DNA from: an uncultured Clostridia bacterium | Lineage (GTDB): Bacteria > Bacillota > Clostridia > Oscillospirales > Acutalibacteraceae | Length of the DNA: 64,000 nt | Direction: 5' to 3' | NCBI GenBank assembly: GCA_946555465.1 | Contig: CAMNST010000004.1 | Span: 124,001-188,000 of the forward strand | Shown: in pieces, positions 9,002-16,729 of the stretch | Layout: every line of letters starts with the position of its first letter | Position numbering within the stretch: the first letter of the stretch is position 1 | The notes under the pieces: generated by a model | What the model saw: the letters and a program-made list of their open reading frames with translations, nothing else | What the model was told of the DNA's origin: nothing | Databases searched by the model: none | Made by a program: the position numbers and the translations under genes

Positions 9002-9407
9002 ATGATTACCTCATTTGCTGTTGTTATTTTCATTTTAACACAGTCAACTCTTCAGTCGCAACAGGCTATTAATGCTGCTAATATGAGATTGGAGGAAATT
9101 GAAGAAGAATTGATTCCTTTGAGAGAGCAGTATGAAGCAAAGCAGCAGGAGGCTGATGCAATGAATATGAATGGTCCAAATTGGTTTTCAGAGTAGTCAA
9201 GGCTTGAAAGGGAGGCAAGCAATATCTATACCAAATTACAGATTTGGAAAACGAACAATCCGCAATGAAGACCATACGGTTTATTATTCTTTAGTTGAGC
9301 CTATAACATATCTTATATTCTATTATATTGCGGCAGGAGTGATTGCAGTTATGTCGCTAATTGTGTTGGTTTATTTTCTTGCCGCAAGAAAAAATAGAAT
9401 TTATTAA
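9002..9407 (+). pseudogene. Degenerate coiled-coil membrane protein gene
   Basis: The first frame codes for 64 residues of coiled coil (MRLEEIEEELIPLREQYEA) and hits TAG at 9194-9196. The same frame then continues with protein-like sequence (SRLEREASNIYTKLQIWK) to a second stop near 9267. A different frame overlapping this part (open 9171-9407) ends with a convincing membrane helix (IAAGVIAVMSLIVLVYFLAA) and a basic tail. The simplest reading is a small coiled-coil plus membrane-anchor protein broken by a stop and a frameshift. The 5' end overlaps the promoter region of the divergent response regulator, and no RBS is seen. Confidence 0.4.
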
Positions 9408-9449
9408 TTGAATATTTTTTCTTCGGGTATATTAGTTTCTTATCAGAGA

Positions 9450-9547
9450 GAGAACCCCTTTTTAATTTATTAGAAGGGTTCTCCTGATTTCTTTATTACT
9501 TCCCGATATCACAAACCCCTATTCCGATTTCTCGGGATAGGGGTTTT
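9450..9547. terminator. Two hairpins in the 9408-9678 gap
   Basis: GAGAACCC (9450-9457) pairs with GGGTTCTC (9476-9483), and AAACCCCTAT (about 9513-9522) with ATAGGGGTTTT (about 9537-9547), the second followed by T-rich sequence on the plus strand. They probably end the degenerate frame and separate it from the leftward TlpA operon. No gene is seen in the rest of the gap. Confidence 0.5.
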
Positions 9548-9678
9548 GTGCTCCTTGCTGTCTCTGTTTTTTTGCTTTTTTGAATGATTTTGTGTCATTA
9601 TTGAAAACATGATAACTTTGTTATATAATTAATTTGTGTGAAGCAGGTAATAAATGAACCATTAATATATTTTTGCAA

Positions 9679-10245
9679 TTAATTTACAATCATATTTATT
9701 CCGTTTTCTAGGGTATCCTTATCAATCATACCGGTTCTTTGAGCGACGATATTACCATTTTTGTCAATAAAATATGTTGCGGGGAGTCCGGTAACATTGT
9801 AATTGTTTACCGCTTCCTGATTGGAATCAAAGAAAACATCAAATACAAAGCCCTGTTCGGTGACATAGTTTTTTGCTTTTTCCGGTGTTTCCTGAACCCC
9901 GTCTGTTGCATTAACCATTAAAAACTGAACCTCGGGATGATTTTTATAAGCCTCGTTGAAATCGGGCATCTCTTCTTTACAATAATAGCACCAGGTTGCC
10001 CAGAAATTCAGCACGACAGGCTTTCCGCGATAATCAGATAGATTAACTTTGTTTCCGTTTATATCAAGAACAGTAAAGTCAGGTGCTGCATTTGTAGTAT
10101 TGTTTTGCTGCTCTTGATTTGTTGTGTTTTGGCTGATAATATCGTTATTGTAATCCTTACTTAATTTATTATACATAACTGATGCCCCGGCAATAATTCC
10201 CACCAAGAGCAATACAATTACAATCCATTTAACAGAATTTTTCAT
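9679..10245 (-). CDS. TlpA/ResA-like membrane-anchored thiol-disulfide oxidoreductase
   Basis: A 188-aa protein with an N-terminal membrane anchor (about 7-24), a Q/N/T-rich linker (38-52) and a redoxin/TlpA-type thioredoxin fold. The active site is WATWCYYCKE with Cys86 and Cys89; the cis-Pro region is VTGLPATYFID. It should act outside the membrane, reducing disulfides with electrons supplied through the CcdA protein encoded nine bases upstream. CYYC is less oxidising than DsbA-type motifs, which fits a reductase. RBS AAGGTGG precedes the ATG. It is the last gene of a leftward redox operon. Confidence 0.9.
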   Translation of the reverse strand: MKNSVKWIVIVLLLVGIIAGASVMYNKLSKDYNNDIISQNTTNQEQQNNTTNAAPDFTVLDINGNKVNLSDYRGKPVVLNFWATWCYYCKEEMPDFNEAYKNHPEVQFLMVNATDGVQETPEKAKNYVTEQGFVFDVFFDSNQEAVNNYNVTGLPATYFIDKNGNIVAQRTGMIDKDTLENGINMIVN

Positions 10246-10254
10246 ACAACCACC

Positions 10255-10914
10255 TTATGACAGCAGATTTAAGAATTTACCGAACAAGCCGGTTGCCATT
10301 AATACACCGACTGCTACGAGCAAAACACCGCTTACTGTATTTATAATATTATAATGTTTTTTGATAAAATTGAATGTACCTTTTAATTTATCAATAAGTA
10401 TTGCACTTATGAAAAAAGGTATTCCCAAACCCATGGAGTAAAGCAACAGCATAATTATTCCTTGAACAATGCTTCCTTGATTTGTTGCCATCATCAGTGC
10501 AGAGCCTAAAAATGCACCTACGCAAGGCGTCCATCCGATTGAAAAAACAATGCCAAATAAAAATGATGAGAAAAATCCCAATTTATCGGTCTTTGCAGAT
10601 TTGATGCCTTTGAAAATGTTCAGTTTGAAAACGCCGAGAAAATTCAGTCCGAAAAAGATAACAATAAGTCCTGTTACAATATTTACGATTGTTTTGTATT
10701 CGTTAAGAAGGCTTCCAAGCGTTCCTGCAAGTGCACCTAAAAGAACAAACACAACAGTAAAGCCCGATATAAAACCGACAGCATTTTTGACAACCTTTTT
10801 TGTGTCCTTTTCTTTTCCGCCTGCAAAATAAGAAATATATATGGGAAGCATAGGCAAAAGGCATGGCGAAACAAATGTTATTATGCCCTCTAAAAATGAT
10901 ATGAAATATTGCAT
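10255..10914 (-). CDS. ccdA: CcdA-family transmembrane electron carrier
   Basis: A 219-aa six-helix membrane protein of the CcdA/DsbD-beta family. The two redox cysteines are in the family motifs VSPCLLPMLP (Cys18) and GWTPCVGAFLG (Cys131). CcdA passes electrons from cytoplasmic thioredoxin to extracytoplasmic TlpA/ResA proteins, which matches the gene just downstream. There are no cytochrome c genes here, so general disulfide reduction is more likely than cytochrome maturation. RBS CGGAGAG lies inside the end of the rhodanese gene, whose 3' end overlaps this start by 25 nt. Confidence 0.9.
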   Translation of the reverse strand: MQYFISFLEGIITFVSPCLLPMLPIYISYFAGGKEKDTKKVVKNAVGFISGFTVVFVLLGALAGTLGSLLNEYKTIVNIVTGLIVIFFGLNFLGVFKLNIFKGIKSAKTDKLGFFSSFLFGIVFSIGWTPCVGAFLGSALMMATNQGSIVQGIIMLLLYSMGLGIPFFISAILIDKLKGTFNFIKKHYNIINTVSGVLLVAVGVLMATGLFGKFLNLLS

Positions 10915-11228
10915 GAAACGATCTCTCCGGTGTATGCATTTATACCGCCGATATCCTTGACATTGTTATAGCCCTGAGATACTAAATAATTTGTTGCATC
11001 AGCACTTCTTGCACCGCTTAAACAATGAACGAAAATCGTGGCGTTTTTATTTGTTATTTTTTGATTAACAGCATCTAAACTATCAAGAGGAATATTGATA
11101 CTTCCCTCAATATGATAATCATTATACTCCTCTTTTGTACGAACATCAAGGAGTATACCATCTGCCGTGTTTTTCCATTCTTTAATGCCTTGATTTATAT
11201 TTTTGCGGCTGGACAAATTAAAAAACAT
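10890..11228 (-). CDS. Single-domain rhodanese
   Basis: A 112-aa rhodanese with LLDVRTKEEYNDYHIEGSIN (residues 26-45) and the active-site loop HCLSGARSA with Cys69. Rhodaneses carry sulfane sulfur as a cysteine persulfide and transfer it to cyanide, thiols or partner proteins. No signal peptide, so cytoplasmic. RBS AAGGAAG precedes the ATG. It is 20 nt downstream of the CoA-disulfide reductase fusion, which has its own rhodanese domain, so two sulfur-transferase modules lie in one operon, together with CcdA and TlpA. Confidence 0.9.
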   Translation of the reverse strand: MFFNLSSRKNINQGIKEWKNTADGILLDVRTKEEYNDYHIEGSINIPLDSLDAVNQKITNKNATIFVHCLSGARSADATNYLVSQGYNNVKDIGGINAYTGEIVSCNISYHF

Positions 11229-11248
11229 TTTTTTACTTCCTTATTTTT

Positions 11249-12919
11249 TTATTTACACTCTGTGCATACATACTCCGGCACGGTTCGTTCATTGATTACC
11301 GACTCATAAAGGCGCCAGCCTCCTGCAAGGTTATAGCAATCATATCCGTTGCCCTGCAAAATTCGGCAGGCAATATAACTGCGAAGACCTGAATGACAGT
11401 GAACATATACCGGCTTATCCTTTGGTATTTCGCTGATTCTTTCCCGCAGGGTATCAAGTGGAATGTTGGTAAAGCCATCAATTTTTCCGTATTCAACTTC
11501 CGTAACCGTTCTTGCGTCAAGCAAGGTTACACTGCCATCACGCGGAAGACAATCAACATCGTGCCAGAAAAATTGCTTTATTTTGCCTGTTACAATGTTT
11601 TCAGCCACAAAACCCAACATGTTTACAGGGTCTTTTGCACTTGAAAACGGCGGAGCATAACACAGTTCCAGTTCAGTAAGATCGGTTATTTTTCCTCCAA
11701 AGCGTATTGCCGTTGCAAGAACATCCATTCTCTTGTCAACTCCGTCAAAGCCTACAATTTGAGCACCGATAATTTTCAGGCTTTTCTTATCCCATAATGC
11801 TTTAATTGACATCATATTCCCATTGGGGTAATATGATGCATGTGAGGACGAATAAATATATGTTTTTTCATAATCTATTTTGTCTAATTGAGCGGTTTTT
11901 TCATTAAGTCCGGTTGTTGCAACAGTCATATCAAAGAGTTTAAGAACAGCAGAGCCTTGTGTTCCGGTATATTTGCTATTGATGCCTGAAATATTATCAG
12001 CCGCTATTCTTCCTTGTTTGTTTGCCGGTCCTGCAAGAGGAATAAATGCGGGTGATTTTGTAACAAAGTTTTCTGCCTCAACTGCATCTCCAACTGCGTA
12101 GATGTTAGGAATATTTGTGCACATATTGTTATCAACGATTATACTGCCTTTTGCATTTGTTTTGATTCCACAGTCCTGTGCAATAGCCGTTTCGGGACGA
12201 ACTCCCACGGACATAATTACCATATCGGCTTTTATTTCGCCTTTCTGAAGAATAACCTTGCTGCTCTCAATAGCGGTAACACCATTATTCAAATAAAGTT
12301 TTATCCCTTTTTGCTTGATGTAGCGGTGAACATCTGCCGCCATATCAAAGTCAAGAGGTGCAATAAGGTGGTCTGCAAGTTCAACTATTGAAACATCAAG
12401 ACCTGCTTTTGCAAGATTTTCGGCCATTTCAACGCCGATATATCCGCCGCCAACCACAACTGCTGTTTTCGGCTTTTCTTTTTCAATATAACTTTTTATT
12501 TTGAATGTGTCGGGGATATTTCGCAGAGTGAATACATGGTTTGCATCTATGCCCTTTATGTTTGGCTTTATTGGTTCGGCACCGGGAGAAAGAATAAGAT
12601 TATCATATTTTAACGAATATTCTTCTCCTGTAACAATATTTTTAACAATTACGGTTTTTTCATCAGGATTTATTTTTGTTGCCTCGTTAAACACACGAAC
12701 ATCAATATTAAACCTTGACTTGAAACTTTCGGGAGTTTGCAGAGTTAAATTCTCCCGGTCGGTAATTTCTCCGCCGATGTAGTAGGGCAATCCGCAGTTT
12801 GCAAAAGAAACAAACTCTCCTCTTTCTAAAATAATAATTTCGGCTTGTTCATCAAGTCGTCTGAGTCTTGCGGCAGCGGATGCACCGCCTGCAACACCAC
12901 CGATAATAATTGTTTTCAT
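11249..12919 (-). CDS. CoA-disulfide/persulfide reductase fused to a rhodanese domain
   Basis: A 556-aa fusion. The FAD dinucleotide-binding site GGVAGGASAAA is at 8-18 and the redox-active cysteine of the CoA-disulfide reductase/NADH-oxidase family is Cys42 in SFANCGLPYY. The NAD-binding motif VVGGGYIGVEMAE follows near 155-167, and the second FAD motif is NIYAVGDAV. The C-terminal rhodanese domain (about 455-540) has the loop VHCHSGLRS with Cys508. Known enzymes of this architecture reduce CoA-disulfide and CoA- or polysulfide persulfides with NAD(P)H. The last residues add a CTEC tail. It is the first gene of the leftward redox operon and diverges from the Crp/Fnr gene. Confidence 0.93.
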   Translation of the reverse strand: MKTIIIGGVAGGASAAARLRRLDEQAEIIILERGEFVSFANCGLPYYIGGEITDRENLTLQTPESFKSRFNIDVRVFNEATKINPDEKTVIVKNIVTGEEYSLKYDNLILSPGAEPIKPNIKGIDANHVFTLRNIPDTFKIKSYIEKEKPKTAVVVGGGYIGVEMAENLAKAGLDVSIVELADHLIAPLDFDMAADVHRYIKQKGIKLYLNNGVTAIESSKVILQKGEIKADMVIMSVGVRPETAIAQDCGIKTNAKGSIIVDNNMCTNIPNIYAVGDAVEAENFVTKSPAFIPLAGPANKQGRIAADNISGINSKYTGTQGSAVLKLFDMTVATTGLNEKTAQLDKIDYEKTYIYSSSHASYYPNGNMMSIKALWDKKSLKIIGAQIVGFDGVDKRMDVLATAIRFGGKITDLTELELCYAPPFSSAKDPVNMLGFVAENIVTGKIKQFFWHDVDCLPRDGSVTLLDARTVTEVEYGKIDGFTNIPLDTLRERISEIPKDKPVYVHCHSGLRSYIACRILQGNGYDCYNLAGGWRLYESVINERTVPEYVCTECK

Positions 12920-12938
12920 AGTAATTCACATGACCTTC

Positions 12939-13042
12939 CCGGCTACAAATAATAATTGATAATCACGACATCCTTGTTGTAGCCGGACAAGGCGTGAATG
13001 AATTCAGCCATCTCAAAATTATGCCAAAGGCAAATTTTTGAG
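12939..13042. promoter_or_regulatory. Two inverted repeats in the CoADR leader
   Basis: CCGGCTACAA (12939-12948) and TTGTAGCCGG (12977-12986) are perfect 10-bp arms around 28 nt. CTCAAAA (13012-13018) pairs with TTTTGAG (13036-13042), with TGCC/GGCA inside. Both would lie near the 5' end of the leftward CoA-disulfide reductase transcript and could be operators or mRNA structures. Nothing in the sequence says which. Confidence 0.45.
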
Positions 13043-13055
13043 GGCAATATAACAT

Positions 13056-13150
13056 TTGATTTTCTTTCAGTGTGAGTTATAATCTCCTGCTGAAACGGGA
13101 TGCGCCCTTAATAAATGTTGACGTTCAGGCGTTTGCATTGATTAAATCAA
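13056..13150 (+). promoter_or_regulatory. Promoter and Fnr-like palindrome before the Crp/Fnr gene
   Basis: TTGATT (13056-13061) and TATAAT (13078-13083), spacing 16, form a promoter. TTGATTAAATCAA (13138-13150) is a perfect 13-base palindrome close to the Crp/Fnr consensus TTGAT-N4-ATCAA but with three central bases. Lying downstream of the start point, it would suit autorepression by the encoded regulator. Confidence 0.5.
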
Positions 13151-13202
13151 GTGTTAGTGTGATTTTTTACACGGATACCTCTTTCTGAAAGGAATAGTAC
13201 GA

Positions 13203-13877
13203 ATGGCAAAAATTGATTTTAATTCCGTTTACAGCGATATGCTTCCGTTTTGGAATAAAATATCCGAAAACGAAAAAGAATTTATCTGCAGCAATTCAGC
13301 AGATGTTATTTATAAAAAGGGCTCAGCCGTTCACGACAGCACTGAATGTTCGGGTGTAATCTTTGTTCAAAGCGGCTGTCTCAGAGTATATATTATGTCC
13401 GATGAAGGAAAAGCAATTACATTATACCGTTTGTATAAAGGTGATATGTGCATGCTTTCAGCCTCCTGCGTATTGAGTTCGATAACCTTTGATGTTTTTA
13501 TTGATGCAGAGGAGGACAGCGAATGCTATGTGATTAACGGTCCTGCCTTTATGAAACTCAGCAACAACAATCCGGATGTCAAAATATTTTCTCTTGAAAC
13601 GGCAGTCAGCCGGTTTTCTGATGTTATGTGGGTTATGCAGCAAATTCTTTTTATGAGTTTTGATAAAAGGCTTGCTATCTTTCTTCTTGATGAAACATCA
13701 AGAACAGGCAGTGATTTTATTCCGCTGACTCACGAACAGATTGCAAAATATATCGGCTCTGCCCGTGAGGTGGTTTCAAGAATGATGAAGTATTTTGCAA
13801 CCGAGGGTATAGTTGAAACATCCCGCAAAGGTGTTAATATAATTGATAAGCAGAAACTCCGCAACTTAACCCTCTAA
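13203..13877 (+). CDS. Crp/Fnr family transcriptional regulator
   Basis: A 224-aa regulator with a cyclic-nucleotide-binding-like beta roll (about 25-115), a dimer helix (about 125-150) and a C-terminal winged helix with LTHEQIAKYIGSAREVVSRM (175-194), whose recognition helix is SAREVVSRMMKYF. It lacks the N-terminal cysteine cluster of Fnr but has cysteines at 29, 49, 59, 83, 89 and 108, some of which could sense thiol or persulfide chemistry. It diverges from the CoA-disulfide reductase operon and converges on thioredoxin, overlapping its 3' end by 12 nt. Control of both is inferred. RBS GAAAGG is present. Confidence 0.9.
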   Translation: MAKIDFNSVYSDMLPFWNKISENEKEFICSNSADVIYKKGSAVHDSTECSGVIFVQSGCLRVYIMSDEGKAITLYRLYKGDMCMLSASCVLSSITFDVFIDAEEDSECYVINGPAFMKLSNNNPDVKIFSLETAVSRFSDVMWVMQQILFMSFDKRLAIFLLDETSRTGSDFIPLTHEQIAKYIGSAREVVSRMMKYFATEGIVETSRKGVNIIDKQKLRNLTL

Positions 13878-14174
13878 CATTTTAAGAATACTGTCCTTTG
13901 GTCTTGCGCCGACTGCTTGATTTACTACTTTGCCGTCCTTCATTACTGCAAGCATCGGGATACTCATAACGCCGAAAGCCTGTGCCAATTCAGGTTCGTT
14001 GTCAACATTAATTTTGCCGACAATGTATTGTGGATTTTCATCTGCTATTTCATCAACCAGAGGAGATACGATTCGGCACGGACCGCACCAATCTGCATAG
14101 AAATCCAAAAGAACAGGTTTATTACTGCTTTTGATTTCGTTGAAATTGTTTTTATTTACACTTATTACTGACAT
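13866..14174 (-). CDS. trxA: Thioredoxin
   Basis: A 102-aa classical thioredoxin: FYADWCGPCRIVSPLVDEIA with Cys30/Cys33, the KINVDNEPELA strand-helix, and cis-Pro in VMSIPMLAVMKDG. It is cytoplasmic and would be the natural electron donor for the CcdA/TlpA relay encoded nearby, and a reductant of persulfides. No thioredoxin reductase gene is next to it. Its end overlaps the convergent Crp/Fnr gene by 12 nt. Confidence 0.95.
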   Translation of the reverse strand: MSVISVNKNNFNEIKSSNKPVLLDFYADWCGPCRIVSPLVDEIADENPQYIVGKINVDNEPELAQAFGVMSIPMLAVMKDGKVVNQAVGARPKDSILKMLEG

Positions 14175-14299
14175 AACTTTTATATCCTTTCTTTGTTTGT
14201 GGCTTCATTATAACCCATATGAATGTACCTTTCAGTGACAAAGTCACAATAAATCACAAAATATATAAGAATCTGATTTTCCGGTTTTTATTTTATACA

Positions 14300-14460
14300 A
14301 AGTTATTTTAACAAATGATATTACAGATGATGGTGTTGTTGGAAATAAGGATCCGGCAAAAGCAGTCTCAGAAAACAAAAAACTTCGCTGTAAAAATAAT
14401 AACAAAATAGTAAAAGGGGTTATCGTATGGTAACTTTTTTATTCTTGATTATTTAGAATT
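14300..14460 (+). other. Non-coding stretch with a possible gene-tail relic
   Basis: The 14175-14562 gap has no full gene. From about 14315 one frame reads TNDITDDGVVGNKDPAKAVS and on to a TAA near 14430. This has the look of a dockerin-like or calcium-loop protein tail but has no start, RBS or upstream body. It may be a decayed gene end or chance. Confidence 0.25.
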
Positions 14461-14467
14461 ATAATAT

Positions 14468-14518
14468 TTGACTTTTATATAATTGCCATTATATAATAAA
14501 AACCCGGGAGATAGCGGG
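14468..14518 (+). promoter_or_regulatory. Promoter and short leader of the phosphodiesterase operon
   Basis: TTGACT (14468-14473) and TATAAT (14492-14497), spacing 18. The leader of about 60 nt begins with CCCG (14503-14506) pairing with CGGG (14515-14518). It matches no riboswitch class I can name. Confidence 0.55.
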
Positions 14519-14562
14519 AATACCTGATAAAAAGCCTGTTATTTTAAAGGAGTTAGTTTATA

Positions 14563-15441
14563 ATGAATTTATGTGACAAGAAATATATTAAGTTTGTTAA
14601 CCAAAGCGGCATATTTGACAACGCTTATGCAGATGCATATCCTCAGACTGTAGTTGCCGATATGGTCAGAAAACACCTTTATAATAATGATAATGACAAG
14701 AAAAAGCGTGTTCTAATATATGGTTTTGACGGGGCCAGAGCCGACGCTTTAACATATTTTATTCCCGATAATAAAGAGTTTTATAAGAACAGGTATAATG
14801 CCGTTGCTTATCTTAAAGAGCAGGGCGGTCTTTATCTGAGTTATGCAGGCGGTGACAAAAGAAAGCCTGAGACATTGCAGGAAACAAGCACTGCACAGGG
14901 CTGGTGCTCTGTTTTGACAGGTGTATGGGGCATTGAAAATGGTGTTGTAAAACATAAAACAAAAAGAGACGATGTGCCGACTGTTCTTATGGAGTGTGCC
15001 GAAAAAGGGTTATCAGCAATTTTTTCTGCAATATGGCAGGATCATTTTACGATTACATACAAGAATGAAATTGCCAAAGCAAAGAATAATAATCTTCCGC
15101 TTGAATTTTCGCTTGTAAAAGATGAAAATGAATTGCAGAAAACATTGCTCGGTGCTGTTGACAGCGGTACAGACATTTTATTCGGTATCAGCGAGTTTCC
15201 GGATGCCAATGGTCATGGTTCAGGTTTTTCAAATAAGAACTACAGATATGTTTCGGGAATTATCAATGCAGACAGATATGCCTGCGAACTGATTGAGCAT
15301 ATAGAAAACCGCAGTGAATTCAAAAATGAAGACTGGCTGATGATTATAACATCGGATCACGGCGGACATGGAAGAAGACACGGAACACAGTCTGCTGCAG
15401 ACAGGACAACATTTATAGCAGTAAACAAGAAGATAAAATAA
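14563..15441 (+). CDS. Alkaline-phosphatase-superfamily phosphodiesterase
   Basis: A 292-aa protein of the type I phosphodiesterase/nucleotide pyrophosphatase branch. The metal-binding Asp56 is in LIYGFDGARAD, the nucleophile region is STAQGWCSVLTG (about 109-120, Thr or Ser), and the second metal site is SDHGGHGRRHG (Asp265, His266, His269). Enzymes of this fold split phosphomono- or diesters. There is no signal peptide, so it acts inside the cell. The carrier gene follows six bases later, suggesting that imported organophosphates are hydrolysed here. AAAGGAG precedes the ATG. Confidence 0.82.
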   Translation: MNLCDKKYIKFVNQSGIFDNAYADAYPQTVVADMVRKHLYNNDNDKKKRVLIYGFDGARADALTYFIPDNKEFYKNRYNAVAYLKEQGGLYLSYAGGDKRKPETLQETSTAQGWCSVLTGVWGIENGVVKHKTKRDDVPTVLMECAEKGLSAIFSAIWQDHFTITYKNEIAKAKNNNLPLEFSLVKDENELQKTLLGAVDSGTDILFGISEFPDANGHGSGFSNKNYRYVSGIINADRYACELIEHIENRSEFKNEDWLMIITSDHGGHGRRHGTQSAADRTTFIAVNKKIK

Positions 15442-15447
15442 TAATCT

Positions 15448-16689
15448 ATGTCAAAATCATTAGGATATAAAAACAACTATTCGCTGAAACTTTTTCTTGC
15501 CTGTTGGGTAGCATATTTTTCTACATATATATGCCGGCTTAATTTTTCAATCGTAACTCCCGAACTTGTAAAAAATGATGTATTAACACAACCGCAGATT
15601 GCTGTTGTGTCATCGGCATTTTTTATTTTCTATGGTACAGGGCAACTTTTCAGCGGAATTCTCGGTGACAAAGTATCGCCAAGATTATTGGTGTTTGCAG
15701 GTACATTTATTTCTGCATTAAGCAATATACTGATATTTTTCTTCTGCAAATCACATATGGCGCTTACTTTTCTGTGGGGTATTAACGGAATTGTTCAGTC
15801 GTTGGTGTGGTCACCGATTTTAAGAATTGCAGGTGATTATTTTGATGAAAATGATAAAGAAAAATTTGCAACGGATATATCAACAACCGTAACGCTCGGC
15901 ACGCTTTCAAGTTATGCGGTGGGGCTTGTTACAATGCTGTTTCTTCCGTGGAATTATGTCTTTTTAACTTGCGGAATATGTACTTTAGCCGCCTCTTTTT
16001 TCTGGATAAAGCAAACGGGTAAATTGAATTTGTATAAAGATTCGCTTCAGAATAAAGCAATCAAGCAAAAATCAGATTTGTCATTAAGGCAGTTTATAAA
16101 ACTGTTTGCAGTATCAGGCTGTGCAATACTGCTGATACCGATTGCAATACACGGCACGCTTAAAGACGGTGTTACACAGTGGATGCCGACATTTTTTTCT
16201 GATAAATTTAATCTTGGTACAGATATTTCCATTCTGCTTACGATGATACTTCCCGTAATAAATGTATCGGGTGCGTATATAGCACGTGCAATTAATAAAA
16301 AACTGAAGAATATAATGAGAACTTCTTTGGCTTTCTTTTCCGTGACAATACTGTTTTTGGTTTTAATTCGTTTTATAGGAATAAACAGTTCGCTGTTTTC
16401 TCTGGTGTGTTTGGCGGTTGTTACTACCTGTATGCATGCGGTTAATGTTATGTTTATAACAATGGTTCCGCTTCAGTTCGGAAAATATGGCTGTGTAAGC
16501 ACAATGGGCGGTGTGCTTAATTCTTCTGCTTATATCGGCTGCGGAATACTTAATATTGCAGCAGGCAATATATTAGATGGAAATTCATCTTGGAACATGC
16601 TGTTTTTATTTTGGATTTTGTTATGCACGGCTGCAATTATTTTTACTGTTATATGTTCAGTAATATGGAAAAAATTTATTAAAAGATAA
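15448..16689 (+). CDS. MFS transporter, organophosphate:phosphate antiporter-like
   Basis: A 413-aa, 12-helix major facilitator. The first loop, YICRLNFSIVTPEL, resembles the GlpT/UhpT family, as does the GTGQLFSGILGDKVSPR loop 2-3 motif. Family members exchange glycerol-3-phosphate, hexose phosphates or related phosphoesters for phosphate. It is co-transcribed with the intracellular phosphodiesterase, which may act on the substrate. No strong RBS is visible, so translation may be coupled to the upstream gene six bases away. A terminator follows. Confidence 0.85.
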   Translation: MSKSLGYKNNYSLKLFLACWVAYFSTYICRLNFSIVTPELVKNDVLTQPQIAVVSSAFFIFYGTGQLFSGILGDKVSPRLLVFAGTFISALSNILIFFFCKSHMALTFLWGINGIVQSLVWSPILRIAGDYFDENDKEKFATDISTTVTLGTLSSYAVGLVTMLFLPWNYVFLTCGICTLAASFFWIKQTGKLNLYKDSLQNKAIKQKSDLSLRQFIKLFAVSGCAILLIPIAIHGTLKDGVTQWMPTFFSDKFNLGTDISILLTMILPVINVSGAYIARAINKKLKNIMRTSLAFFSVTILFLVLIRFIGINSSLFSLVCLAVVTTCMHAVNVMFITMVPLQFGKYGCVSTMGGVLNSSAYIGCGILNIAAGNILDGNSSWNMLFLFWILLCTAAIIFTVICSVIWKKFIKR

Positions 16690-16691
16690 AA

Positions 16692-16722
16692 AGAGGCTGT
16701 TATTTGAACAGCCTCTCTTTTG
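16692..16722. terminator. Bidirectional terminator
   Basis: AGAGGCTGTT (16692-16701) and AACAGCCTCT (16707-16716) with flanking A and T runs, placed between the convergent MFS and Dcd-like genes. Confidence 0.85.
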
Positions 16723-16729
16723 TGTTTGC

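Noticed and set aside
13203-13877. Oxygen-sensing Fnr
   Set aside because: The N-terminal cysteine cluster of Fnr is missing; only the general Crp/Fnr call is safe.
14501-14562. Guanidine or preQ1-type riboswitch before the phosphodiesterase gene
   Set aside because: The leader is short with only a 4-bp stem and lacks the conserved loops of these classes.
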